Positions 6,374 through 14,040 of a stretch of DNA of 22,141 nucleotides are shown one piece after another (position 1 is the first letter of the stretch; every line of letters starts with the position of its first letter). The translations under genes and the position numbers were made by a program. Source of the DNA: Synechococcaceae bacterium WB8_1B_136 (GTDB lineage: Bacteria > Cyanobacteriota > Cyanobacteriia > PCC-6307 > Cyanobiaceae); the NCBI GenBank assembly GCA_010029175.1, contig RGNC01000011.1, positions 1-22,141 on the forward strand, in the 5' to 3' direction. Under the pieces are notes generated by a model. The model saw nothing but the letters and a program-made list of their open reading frames with translations. It had not been told where the DNA came from and ran no database searches.

Positions 6374-7525
6374 GTGGATCGGCTAGCGCAGCTGCTGCCG
6401 ATGGCGGTGGTGACCGTCATCACGGCGACCTGGGCCCTCGCGCCGGCGGTGGCGGTGAAGGTGGAGGGGGGAGCGCTGCTGCTGCAGCCCAACAGTCGGG
6501 TGGGCTTCTATGCCCGCACGGCAGGCCAGGTGCAGGCGCTGCACACCAGCCTCGGGGCAGCGGTGCGGGCCGGGGATCCCCTGCTGAGCCTCAGCCGCAG
6601 CGACCAGGCCGCCGCCGGAGGCGGCGGCATCGGCCCCGACCCCAGGGCCCTGCAACGACAGGCCGACGCGATCAACCGCCAGCAGGTTGCCATCGAGAGC
6701 CAGATCGCCAACCTGCGCACCAGCAATCAACCGGTGGCACGGCAACTGGCGGCCCTGGACAATCTGCGGCGCTCCGAGGTGATTCCCCGCTACAGCCCGC
6801 TGTGGGTGGGGGCTCAGGACCTCTACCTCCGCAACCAGAGCCAGATCAAGGCCCTGGAAGGTCAGCTGGCCCAACTGGAGGTGAACCGGGCCGAACTGGA
6901 GGGGCAGCGGGACAGCCAGACGGTGCTCGCCCCCCGGGCCGGCAAGGTGCTGAGTCTGGCGGTGGTCCCGGGGCAGGCGGTGCTGCCCGGCCAGCGGCTT
7001 GGGGCGATCGGGCCGGGGCCACGGCAACTGAGCCACCCGAGGGTCGCCCTGGCCCTGTTCAGCGACGCCGATGCCACCCGGCTGCGCCGCGGCATGGCCA
7101 TTGAGCTGGATCCTCTGCTGCAGACCCGCGACCGCTACGGCGGCAGTGCCCAGCGCTGGGGCCTGGTGGAGGGCCGGATCATCGGCATCTCACCGGCAAT
7201 CGCGGACGTGTCGGAGGTGAGCCGAGCGGTGGGGGATCCGGACCTGGCGGCCAACCTGATGGCCCGCAGCCGCCAGGCCGCCTTCGGCGAAGGGGGCGAT
7301 CCGCTGGCCGTCATGTCGGAGAAGCTGAGTGCCCCTGTGGTGCTGGTGACGGTGGCGCTTGAGTCGGCGGCCACCCCGAGCGGCCTGCGCTGGAGTGGCG
7401 GCCAGGGGCCGGATCTGCCCCTGGAGAACGGCACACCCGCCCGGGCGAAGGTGGAGGTGGAGCGGCGTTCGCTGGTCAGTTTTGCGCTGCCCTTCCTGCG
7501 CTGGCTGGGGGGAGCGGAACGATGA
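6374..7525 (+). CDS. HlyD-type periplasmic adaptor of an efflux pump
   Basis: A membrane-fusion protein of 383 residues from the chosen GTG. One N-terminal membrane anchor covers about residues 10-28. The first lipoyl half follows (GFYARTAGQVQALHTSLGAAVRAGDPLL), then a helical, Gln/Arg-rich hairpin (about 85-190), then the second lipoyl half (TVLAPRAGKVLSLAVVPGQAVLPGQRLGAI), then beta-barrel and membrane-proximal parts with MAIELDP and a late PARAKVEVERRSLVSFALP. The protein links an inner-membrane pump to a TolC channel; the TolC-type gene lies divergently upstream. The stop overlaps the next start by four bases (ATGA), and a FUSC exporter follows, so it corresponds by position to AaeA. The exported compound cannot be read from the sequence. 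The second lipoyl half also resembles adaptors of peptide exporters, but no peptidase or ABC gene is nearby. Confidence 0.88.
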   Translation: MDRLAQLLPMAVVTVITATWALAPAVAVKVEGGALLLQPNSRVGFYARTAGQVQALHTSLGAAVRAGDPLLSLSRSDQAAAGGGGIGPDPRALQRQADAINRQQVAIESQIANLRTSNQPVARQLAALDNLRRSEVIPRYSPLWVGAQDLYLRNQSQIKALEGQLAQLEVNRAELEGQRDSQTVLAPRAGKVLSLAVVPGQAVLPGQRLGAIGPGPRQLSHPRVALALFSDADATRLRRGMAIELDPLLQTRDRYGGSAQRWGLVEGRIIGISPAIADVSEVSRAVGDPDLAANLMARSRQAAFGEGGDPLAVMSEKLSAPVVLVTVALESAATPSGLRWSGGQGPDLPLENGTPARAKVEVERRSLVSFALPFLRWLGGAER

Positions 7526-7692
7526 AGTGGCTCTCGCCCTGGCGTCGGCCGGCGCCCTGGATCGCCCTGCTGCTGCTCTGGATCGCCGCCGTCAGCTCGC
7601 CACCTCGCCTCTGGTTCTGGGTGGCCCTGCTGCTGGTGGTGCTGCTGGTGGGCTGGCTGCAGGCGCTGCGCGGGCCGGGCCCGAACGCCTGA
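7522..7692 (+). CDS. Small two-helix membrane protein, AaeX-like by position
   Basis: A 56-residue protein that overlaps the HlyD-type stop (ATGA) and ends directly against the next ATG. It has a basic N-terminus (MKWLSPWRRPAPW), a first hydrophobic helix at about residues 13-27, a short loop (SSPPRLW) and a second helix at about 31-47, then a short polar tail. In enterobacterial aae operons a small membrane protein (AaeX, DUF1656) of similar size and topology accompanies the HlyD-type AaeA and the FUSC-type AaeB. Order, size and topology match here, but the sequence is too short and hydrophobic for me to assert homology. The tight packing on both sides makes a real, co-translated gene likely. 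Confidence 0.7.
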   Translation: MKWLSPWRRPAPWIALLLLWIAAVSSPPRLWFWVALLLVVLLVGWLQALRGPGPNA

Positions 7693-8811
7693 ATGCAGCC
7701 CCTGCTGCCGGCCCTGGTGATCGGTCTGGCGGCCGCCCTCTGCTCCGCAGTCTGCAGCGGCGTGGGGCTGCAGGGCGATGCGATCGCCTACGGCAGCGTG
7801 ATCGCTGCCCTGGTGGTGCGGCCGGATTTCAGCCGCTGGCCGCTGGCCATCTATCCGGTGCTGCTGGCCCTGGCGGCCATCGGCATGGGAATCGGCGTCG
7901 CCATCGGACGGGGGCTGGCGGCGGTGCCGCAGGTGTTCGTGTTCGGGCTGGTGGCGGCCCTGATGCAGCTGCTCAGCCTCACGCTGCCTGGCAAACTCCG
8001 CCCCCTCTCCGGCGTGCTCGCGGTGGCGGGGGTGCTGCCCCTGCTGGGGGGCAATCCCAGCTGGAGCAGCTGGGGCGAGCAATTGCTGGCCCTGGCGATC
8101 GGACTGGCGGTGGGCACCATGCTGCAGCTGGCGTTCACCCCGGCTCAGCTGCCAGCCGCCGACGGCGCTGGCGAGGCGGAGGCCCTGGAGCCCCCTGGCA
8201 CCGAGCCGCCCCTCGGCACCCGGGTGGTGCGGGGGCTGCGCTCGCCATACTTCTGGCGCAAGCTCGTGTTTGCCAGCCTGGCGCTGGCGATCGGCGAGGG
8301 GGTGGGAGCCGTGACCCCCAAATACCTCTACTTCGGCATCGTGCTGCTGCTGAATGAGAGCGTCGGAGCCACCTTGGCCCGCGTGCGGGATCGCATGGTG
8401 GGCGTGAGCCTCGGCATCCTGATGCCGCTGCTGGTGTTCAACAGCTTCGGCATCAGCCAGCTCGCCACCGGCCTGGTGATGGGTGGCACCGCGGCACTGG
8501 TGGTGGCACTGAACGGCGGCAGCTATCTGAGAACGGCCCTGATCTCCAGCGGTGTGGCCTTCATCGGCTACGGCCCCTTGGTGGCCTGGTACATCCCGAA
8601 CCGCTGGATCGACTACCTGATGGGCTGTGGCCTGGCCCTGGCGGTGGGTGTGCTGCTGTTTCCCCACTCGGCGCTCAAGCGCTACAACCAGCTCAGCAGC
8701 CGGCCAGATCCCCTCAGCTTGGAAGACCAGCAAGAACTGGGCCGGCTCCTGGAGGAGGCCAGCGAGGAGGCCCGCTGGCTGGGCCTGCCGGCGCCCCTGC
8801 CACGGCGTTGA
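7693..8811 (+). CDS. FUSC-family inner-membrane exporter, AaeB-like
   Basis: A 372-residue polytopic membrane protein beginning at the base after the previous stop. An N-terminal bundle of helices (residues 1-155) is followed by an acidic loop of about 35 residues rich in Ala, Glu and Pro. A second bundle carries the FUSC signature: YLYFGIVLLLNESVGATLARVRDRMVGVSLGIL. The C-terminal tail is acidic and soluble. FUSC/ArAE proteins such as AaeB export aromatic acids by proton antiport, together with a HlyD-type adaptor. This one is much shorter than AaeB, lacking the large cytoplasmic insert, so it may be a compact cyanobacterial form that works as a dimer. Nothing clear separates it from the convergent ATPase gene at 8884. 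The substrate is unknown; a phenolic acid is a family-based guess. Confidence 0.82.
   Translation: MQPLLPALVIGLAAALCSAVCSGVGLQGDAIAYGSVIAALVVRPDFSRWPLAIYPVLLALAAIGMGIGVAIGRGLAAVPQVFVFGLVAALMQLLSLTLPGKLRPLSGVLAVAGVLPLLGGNPSWSSWGEQLLALAIGLAVGTMLQLAFTPAQLPAADGAGEAEALEPPGTEPPLGTRVVRGLRSPYFWRKLVFASLALAIGEGVGAVTPKYLYFGIVLLLNESVGATLARVRDRMVGVSLGILMPLLVFNSFGISQLATGLVMGGTAALVVALNGGSYLRTALISSGVAFIGYGPLVAWYIPNRWIDYLMGCGLALAVGVLLFPHSALKRYNQLSSRPDPLSLEDQQELGRLLEEASEEARWLGLPAPLPRR
7780..7787. repeat. HIP1 octamer
   Basis: GCGATCGC, the highly iterated palindrome typical of many cyanobacterial genomes, inside the FUSC gene. It supports the taxonomic guess only. Confidence 0.7.
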
Positions 8812-8883
8812 AACAGCTCAGCCGCTGCATCCTTGGCCGCTCCGCTGCGAACACAGCACCCTGCGTGGACCACCCCGCTCGCC

Positions 8884-9636
8884 TCAGGCGATCTGGCTGA
8901 GGAACTGCTTGCTGCGGGCGTGCTGGGGGTTGGTGAAGAACTGCTCGGGGGGCGCCACTTCCACCACTTCGCCGTCCGCCATCAACACCACCCGGCTGGC
9001 CACCTGGCGGGCGAAGCGAACCTCATGGGTCACCACCACCATCGTCATGCCCTCACGCGCCAGCTCCCGCATCACCTCCAGCACCTCCTGCACCATCTCC
9101 GGATCGAGGGCGCTGGTGGGCTCATCGAACAGCATCACCCGCGGTTCCATGCAGAGCGAGCGGGCGATCGCCACCCGCTGCTGCTGGCCGCCGGACAGCT
9201 GGCCGGGATACTTGTGGGCCTGCTCGGCGATGCCCACCCGCTCCAGCAACTGCAGCGCCTGGCGCTCCACCTCGGGCTTGGGCCTGCGGCGCACCAGCAC
9301 CGGCGCCAGGCAGAGGTTCTCCAACACCGTGAGGTGAGGGAAGAGGTTGAACTGCTGAAACACCATGCCCACCTCGCGGCGGATGGCGTCGATGTTGCGC
9401 ACGTCGTCGCTGAGGGCCATGCCATCCACCACGATCGAGCCCTGCTGGAAGTCTTCAAGGGCGTTGAAGGTGCGGATGAAGGTGCTCTTGCCGGAGCCGG
9501 AGGGCCCCATGATCACCACCACCTCCCCCTGCTGCACGGTGAGATCCACGCCCCGCAGGGCGTGATAGCCATTGGGGTACCACTTCTGCACCCCGCGGGC
9601 TTCGATGATCACGGAGGGGGCTGCGGGGCTGGTCAT
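8884..9636 (-). CDS. aapP: Polar amino acid ABC transporter, ATPase
   Basis: A 250-residue ATPase with all ABC motifs: Walker A GPSGSGKST (44-52), Q-loop Gln94, signature LSGGQQQR (147-154), Walker B VMLFDE (167-172), D-loop SALD (175-178) and switch His204. The phrases PLEHLTVLEN-like HLTVLENLCLAPV and PEQFFTNPQHARSKQFL are typical of the GlnQ/AapP/BgtA group. It starts at the ATG overlapping the stop of the upstream permease gene by four bases. It is the last gene of the operon and powers uptake of amino acids through the two permeases from the cytoplasmic side. In several cyanobacteria the matching ATPase (BgtA) is encoded elsewhere and shared between transporters; here it sits with its permeases. 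Confidence 0.95.
   Translation of the reverse strand: MTSPAAPSVIIEARGVQKWYPNGYHALRGVDLTVQQGEVVVIMGPSGSGKSTFIRTFNALEDFQQGSIVVDGMALSDDVRNIDAIRREVGMVFQQFNLFPHLTVLENLCLAPVLVRRRPKPEVERQALQLLERVGIAEQAHKYPGQLSGGQQQRVAIARSLCMEPRVMLFDEPTSALDPEMVQEVLEVMRELAREGMTMVVVTHEVRFARQVASRVVLMADGEVVEVAPPEQFFTNPQHARSKQFLSQIA
9164..9171. repeat. HIP1 octamer
   Basis: GCGATCGC within the extended palindrome GGCGATCGCC, inside the ABC ATPase gene at the region coding for the signature-motif neighbourhood. Confidence 0.7.
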
Positions 9637-10844
9637 GCCTTCGATGTTGCTAAGGGATTGAGGCGGGTTTCCAGGGCACGGCTGCCCAGGCCGAGGGCGG
9701 CGCAGCAGCACCAGAACAGCACAGCCAGCACCAGATACACCTCGGCGTTCTTGCCGAGGAAGGCCGGATTGGCCATCACCGTGCGGGCGGTGCCCAGCAG
9801 ATCCAGCAGGCCGATCAGCGACAGCAGGGTGGTGTCCTGCAGCAGCGAGATGAACTGCCCCACCGTGGCGGGCAGCGCCACCCGCAGCGCCTGGGGGAGC
9901 ACCACATGGATCAGGGCCTGGGGCACCGGCAGACCAAGGGCCCGGGCCGCCTCCATCTGCCCCCGGGGCAACGAGGCCAGGCCGGAGCGCACCGCTTCGG
10001 CCACGTAGGCGGCGGCGAAGAAGGTGAGCACCCAGGCCGCCCGCCAGACGCGATCGGGGGCCAGACCACCGGGCAACAGGAAGCCGAGGATGTTCTGGCC
10101 AAGGAACAGCAGCGTGATCAGCGGCGCACCGCGGATGAACTCGATGTAGAGCACCGAGCCCCAGCGCAGCAAGGGCAGCTCACTGCGGCGCCCCAGGGCC
10201 AGCAGGATCCCCAGGGGGAAACAGAGCAGGATCGCGAAGCTGGCCTCCAGCAGGGTGAGCAACAGCCCGCCCCATTCGGAGGGGGGCACCGGCATCAGCT
10301 CGAGGCCGCCATTGATCAGCACCATGCCCAGCAGATAGAGCAGCGGCCACAGCAGCGGCAGCAGCCGGCGCCAGCGCAACGGCACGGCAGCGCCCCAGAG
10401 GCCGGCTCCGTGGCGGCCCGCCAGCAGCACAGCGGTGATCAGCCACCAGCGCAGCTGCAGGGCCGGCGCCAGCTGCAGCCCCAGGGGCACCAGCAGCGCC
10501 AGGGCCAGCAGCAGAGCAGCGGCGATCCGGTCGTTGCGGGGCCAGGCCCGCCCGCGCAACAGGCCCCAACTGAGGCCCGCCAGGGCCGCCAGCAGCGCCA
10601 CCAGCAGCCAGAGGCGCCACTGCTGCTCCGGCGGATAGCGCCCCACCGCCAGCAGGGCACTGTTGGCCTGAATCACCGTCCACTGGGCCTGGAACAGGGC
10701 CCAGCGCAGGAACGCCGCGGCCACCGCCAGCAGCGCACCCACCAAGGCCAGGGTGATCAGGCCATCGGTGCGGGAGGCGAACAACTCGCGGCGCAGGCGC
10801 TGCAGCAGAGGCGATGCCAGCGGTTGGGGGGAGGTGGGACCCAT
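9633..10844 (-). CDS. aapM: Polar amino acid ABC transporter, permease (AapM/NatH type)
   Basis: A 403-residue inner-membrane permease. The N-terminal half has extra membrane helices separated by short Arg/Trp-rich loops, a feature of AapM, BztC and NatH rather than of short His/Gln permeases. The C-terminal half is the typical permease core: LLLTLLEASFAILLCFPLG, then YIEFIRGAPLITLLF, and the ATPase-contact EAA loop VRSGLASLPRGQMEAARALGLPVPQALIHVVLPQA (split here in two continuous parts of the same loop). It starts at an ATG sharing one base with the stop of the other permease (TGATG) and ends overlapping the ATPase gene. The two permeases probably form a heterodimer. Confidence 0.93.
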   Translation of the reverse strand: MGPTSPQPLASPLLQRLRRELFASRTDGLITLALVGALLAVAAAFLRWALFQAQWTVIQANSALLAVGRYPPEQQWRLWLLVALLAALAGLSWGLLRGRAWPRNDRIAAALLLALALLVPLGLQLAPALQLRWWLITAVLLAGRHGAGLWGAAVPLRWRRLLPLLWPLLYLLGMVLINGGLELMPVPPSEWGGLLLTLLEASFAILLCFPLGILLALGRRSELPLLRWGSVLYIEFIRGAPLITLLFLGQNILGFLLPGGLAPDRVWRAAWVLTFFAAAYVAEAVRSGLASLPRGQMEAARALGLPVPQALIHVVLPQALRVALPATVGQFISLLQDTTLLSLIGLLDLLGTARTVMANPAFLGKNAEVYLVLAVLFWCCCAALGLGSRALETRLNPLATSKA

Positions 10845-11857
10845 CAGCGCTCCTTCAACTGCACCATGGCGTTGAGGCCATTCATCAGGGCCGAGATCAG
10901 CAGGTCGATCAGCAGGTAGGCCCCCAGCAGGATCAGCACCACCTCCACCGCCCGACCGGTCTGGTTGAGGGTGGTTTCAGCCACGGAATAGAGATCGGTG
11001 TAGCCGCAGGCCACTGCCAGGGAGGAATTCTTGGCCAGAGAGATGTACTGGCTGTTGAGGCCGGGCACGATCACCCGCAGGGCCTGGGGCAGCACGATGC
11101 GCCTCAGGGTCTGCAGCGGCGTGAAGCCGAGCGAGCGGGCCGCCTCCCACTGGCCGGTGGGCACCGCCGCCACCCCGCCGCGCACCACCTCGGCGATGAA
11201 GGCGGCGGTGTAGGCCACCAGGCCCGTGAGCAAGGCAGCGAACTCCACCGTGAAGCGCAGCGGAGCGTGCCAGACGCCGCCGTCGAGGTGAGGGCCCTGC
11301 CAGCTCAGGTGCAGGGGATCGCTGAACCAGCCGAGGTAGAGGCCCGATTTGGCCAGCACCAGGCCCGGCAGCTGAAGGGCCGCTGCTCCATTAGGCAGAG
11401 CAAGGAACACCACGAAATACCAGAACATCAGCTGCAGCAGCAGCGGGATGTTGCGGATCAGTTCCACATAAATGCGAGCCAGGCGCCGCAGCAGGCCATT
11501 GCTGCTGAAGGAGGCGCTGCCCAGCAGGGTGCCCAGCAGGGTGGCCCCCACCAGGCCCACCACCACCACCCGCAGGGTGTTCACCAGACCCGCCAGCAGC
11601 GCCCGCCAGTAGGGCAGGCCCGCGTCAAAGGGCAACAGGGTTTCGGAGATGTCGAAACCGGCGGGATTGCCCAGCCAGCTCCAGCTCAGCAGCAGTCCGG
11701 CGGCGGTGAGATTGCGCACCAGGTTGCCCACCAGGAAGGCCACCAGCACCAGCACCACCAGGCCAATGGCGGCCTGCAGCAGCCAGGGGATCAGGCGCCG
11801 GTTCCGCCACCAGGGGGTTGGCGCCGGTGAGGCCGACTTCACGACAGCAGCGGCCAT
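10844..11857 (-). CDS. aapQ: Polar amino acid ABC transporter, permease (AapQ/NatG type)
   Basis: A 337-residue permease. I chose the ATG at 11857, which shares one base with the stop of the substrate-binding protein gene (TGATG); a longer frame to 11899 would overlap that gene further. A first helix lies at about residues 22-45. It is followed by the AapQ/BztB-like periplasmic stretch with GNPAGFDISETLLPFD, then ALLAGLVNTLRVVVVGLVGATLLGTLLG, IYVELIRNIPLLLQL, and an EAA-type loop containing VPTGQWEAARSLGFTPLQTL followed by RRIVLPQALRVIVPGLNSQY. A roughly 50-residue insert between helices (ALQLPGLVLAKSGLYLGWF and beyond) is also typical of AapQ. It pairs with the downstream permease for uptake of acidic or neutral polar amino acids. 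Confidence 0.94.
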   Translation of the reverse strand: MAAAVVKSASPAPTPWWRNRRLIPWLLQAAIGLVVLVLVAFLVGNLVRNLTAAGLLLSWSWLGNPAGFDISETLLPFDAGLPYWRALLAGLVNTLRVVVVGLVGATLLGTLLGSASFSSNGLLRRLARIYVELIRNIPLLLQLMFWYFVVFLALPNGAAALQLPGLVLAKSGLYLGWFSDPLHLSWQGPHLDGGVWHAPLRFTVEFAALLTGLVAYTAAFIAEVVRGGVAAVPTGQWEAARSLGFTPLQTLRRIVLPQALRVIVPGLNSQYISLAKNSSLAVACGYTDLYSVAETTLNQTGRAVEVVLILLGAYLLIDLLISALMNGLNAMVQLKER

Positions 11858-12918
11858 CAACGGAACGGCGGCGCATAGATCAGGCCGCCCTGCTTCCACT
11901 GGCGATTGAGGCCGCGCTCCAGGCGCAGCTTGGAGGCCAGTCCCACGTTGCGCTCAAAGATCTCGCCATAGTTGCCCACCGCCTTCACCGCCAGCACCAC
12001 AAAATTGGGCGGCAGGCCCAGCTGCTTGCCGAACTCCCCCTCCACGCCGAGGAAGCGCCGCAGGTCGGCCTGGTTGGGGTTGGCCTTGGCCTCGGCCACC
12101 TTGGCGTCCACGTTGGCCTGGGTGATGCCGAGATCCTCCGCCTGCATCAGGCCGTAGATGGTCCAACGCACGGCATCCGCCCAGGCCGGGTCGCCGTTCA
12201 CCGTGGCCGGCGTGAGGGGCTCCTTGCTGAGCACCTCCGGCAGCAGGGTGTGGGCAGCGGGATCGGGGAAGCTGGTGCGCTTGGCCGCCAGCTGGGAGCG
12301 GTCGCTGGTGACCGCCACGCAGCGGCCCTGCAGATAGGCGGCGTAGGTCTGGTCGCCGGTCTGGAACTTCAGCGGCGTATAGGGGGCCTTGATCTCGCGC
12401 ATGCGATCGGCCAGGTTCAGCTCGGTGGTGGTGCCGCTCTCCACGCAGATCGGCTTGCCGGCCAGATCCTTGAGGCCCTTCACGCCACTGCTGGCGGGGG
12501 CCATAACCCCCTGGCCGTCATAGAACACAGTGGGAGCAAAGCTGAGGCCGTTGCCGCCGGCGGCATCACGGCTGAGGGTTTCGGTGGTGTTGCGCGAGAG
12601 CAGGTCCACCTCACCGCTGGCCAGGGCGGCGAAACGCTCGCTGGAGTTGAGATCGCGGTAGTCCACCTTGGCTGGATCGCCGAACAGGGCCGCCGCCGTG
12701 GCCCGGCAGATGTCCACATCCAGGCCGCTGTAGTTGCCGTCGGAACCCACGAAGCTGAAGCCCGGCAACTTGCCATCAACGCCGCAGATCAACTTGCCGC
12801 GGGCCTTGATGGTGGCCAGCTTCTGGCTCTGGATCCCGCCGCCATCGCTGGCACATCCCACCAGGGCAAGGGCCACCAGCAGGGGAATGGCAGTGGCCAG
12901 TCTGCGCAGCAGAGGCAT
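11857..12918 (-). CDS. aapJ: Polar amino acid-binding lipoprotein (AapJ/NatF type)
   Basis: A 353-residue periplasmic binding protein. The ATG at 12918 gives a compact lipoprotein signal with lipobox LVGC and lipid-bearing Cys22; a TTG at 12954 would add 12 polar residues before it and is less likely. The mature part matches the AapJ/BztA pattern: ICGVDGKLPGFSF, YSGLDVDICRATAAALFGD, SSERFAALASGEVDLLSRNT, then FYDGQGVM, and the late WTIYGLMQAEDLGITQANVD. It captures amino acids and hands them to the two permeases encoded directly downstream. AapJ is normally soluble; here the protein looks membrane-tethered. It lies 37 bases after the GAP-family gene. I saw no clear NtcA site just upstream, so nitrogen control, if any, would act from further up the operon. 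Confidence 0.94.
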   Translation of the reverse strand: MPLLRRLATAIPLLVALALVGCASDGGGIQSQKLATIKARGKLICGVDGKLPGFSFVGSDGNYSGLDVDICRATAAALFGDPAKVDYRDLNSSERFAALASGEVDLLSRNTTETLSRDAAGGNGLSFAPTVFYDGQGVMAPASSGVKGLKDLAGKPICVESGTTTELNLADRMREIKAPYTPLKFQTGDQTYAAYLQGRCVAVTSDRSQLAAKRTSFPDPAAHTLLPEVLSKEPLTPATVNGDPAWADAVRWTIYGLMQAEDLGITQANVDAKVAEAKANPNQADLRRFLGVEGEFGKQLGLPPNFVVLAVKAVGNYGEIFERNVGLASKLRLERGLNRQWKQGGLIYAPPFR

Positions 12919-12955
12919 CGGAGCGGGGTGAGGTTCGGCGCAGTTTGCCAGCAAA

Positions 12956-13654
12956 TCAAGCCGGCAGAAGCGTCATCTGATGCAGGCCCTCGATCCCCTG
13001 CCAGCCGAGATAAAGGCCCAGCAGCAGGGCGAACACCCCCACCAGCCACTCGGCCCGGTGCACCAGCCAGTCGTTCAGTCGAGTGAGCGGCTCCCGCAAC
13101 CGGCCGCCACTGACCAGCCACAGCAGCGGCGGCAGCACCAGCAGCGAGGTGGCCATGGCCACAAACACCGCGCCCACCTCCAGATCGCCGCGCCAGCTGG
13201 TGTGGTTGGCCAGCAGCATGCCGCCTTCCTTCACGTAGAACACCAGGTTTTCAGGGCTCACCAGGGCGCAGCCGGCCCCCAGGCCCAGCAGCGGCAGCCA
13301 ATCCATCTCCGGCAGCTGCCCCATCAACTGCATCGCCAGCCCCTCCTCGCCCATGGCCACGGCGGGGGTGAGCTGGAACAGCCCGAGGCCCACCAGGGCT
13401 CCGGCTCCGATCAGATCGATCAGCACCTGGCCGCGGCTTCCCAGGTGCATGGCCCAGCTGAAACGGCTGCCCACCAGCACCACCGCACAGAGGGCGCCAC
13501 CGTTGGCCAGCATCCAGCCGCTCAGGTAGGTGGCGCAGCGCAGCATCGGTCTGTGCCCCAGCAGCAGCAGCGCCACCAGGGCGATGTTGATGGGGCTGAA
13601 GGCGATGCCCAGGCCGAGGGCGATCGTCTGGGTGAGCCAGTGGAAGGGAAGCAT
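12956..13654 (-). CDS. GAP-family (SfLAP-like) membrane protein
   Basis: A 232-residue protein with about six membrane helices. The N-terminal ALGLGIAFSPINIALVALLL and the following short basic turn GHRPMLRC, then TYLSGWMLANGGALCAVVL, fit the GAP/Sap (sulfolipid-addressing protein-like) family, which shares its fold with LysE-type exporters. A central QLPEMDWLPLLGLGAGCALVSP repeats the SP turn typical of the second half of the fold. I chose the ATG at 13654; it begins 16 bases after the DUF167 stop. Members are thought to export or position lipids or small molecules, but no substrate is known in cyanobacteria. Its place directly upstream of an amino acid importer could point to a paired import/export function; this is only suggested by position. 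Confidence 0.75.
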   Translation of the reverse strand: MLPFHWLTQTIALGLGIAFSPINIALVALLLLGHRPMLRCATYLSGWMLANGGALCAVVLVGSRFSWAMHLGSRGQVLIDLIGAGALVGLGLFQLTPAVAMGEEGLAMQLMGQLPEMDWLPLLGLGAGCALVSPENLVFYVKEGGMLLANHTSWRGDLEVGAVFVAMATSLLVLPPLLWLVSGGRLREPLTRLNDWLVHRAEWLVGVFALLLGLYLGWQGIEGLHQMTLLPA

Positions 13655-13670
13655 GGGCCGATTCTGCCGA

Positions 13671-13946
13671 TCAGGGCAGCAGGGCCGCGCGCAGGTCGTC
13701 TGCGCTGTAGCCCTGCACCTGGATCCACTTGTTGCGGGAACTGGCCCCGCGCACCAGCTGCACATCCCGGGGCGGCACCCCCAGCTGCCGGGCCACAAAG
13801 CCGAGCAGGGCCGCGTTGGCCTGCCCATCCACCGGTGGTGCCTTGAGCTTGATCGCGATGGCGCCCTCTCGCTCGCCCAGCACCTGATCGCGGCTGGAGC
13901 GGGGCAGCACCCGGATCGCGATCGCCTGACGGGCCGAACTGCTCAT
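13671..13946 (-). CDS. DUF167/YggU-family protein
   Basis: A 91-residue protein of the DUF167 (YggU) family at typical length. The family pattern is visible: IRVLPRSSRDQVLGEREGAI near the start, then IKLKAPPVDGQANAALLGF, LGVPPRDVQLVRGASSRNK and a short C-terminal helix. The start at 13946 follows a start position usual for the family, although the frame stays open upstream. The function is not known; the small alpha/beta fold has been suggested to bind nucleic acid, which remains unproven. It is the first gene of the minus-strand unit that leads into the GAP-family and amino acid transporter genes, and it diverges from the UPF0114 gene across 94 bases that should hold both promoters. Confidence 0.92.
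   Translation of the reverse strand: MSSSARQAIAIRVLPRSSRDQVLGEREGAIAIKLKAPPVDGQANAALLGFVARQLGVPPRDVQLVRGASSRNKWIQVQGYSADDLRAALLP
13918..13925. repeat. HIP1 octamer
   Basis: GCGATCGC near the 5' end of the DUF167 gene. This is the third copy in the window. Confidence 0.7.
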
Positions 13947-14040
13947 CGCTGCACAGACAGAATGGGTCGAACGGCCGCTCACGAGCTTCAGGCCACCCCA
14001 CCCCAGGCAACCTCTCCCCCAGGCAAACACGGCCGCTTCC

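Noticed and set aside
7135..8733. A long minus-strand open frame opposite the FUSC gene
   Set aside because: His/Gln/Arg-rich shadow without recognisable domain; the plus-strand protein shows a clear family signature.
8812..8883. Bidirectional terminator between the FUSC gene and the ABC ATPase gene
   Set aside because: There is no clear stem followed by a T run on either strand.
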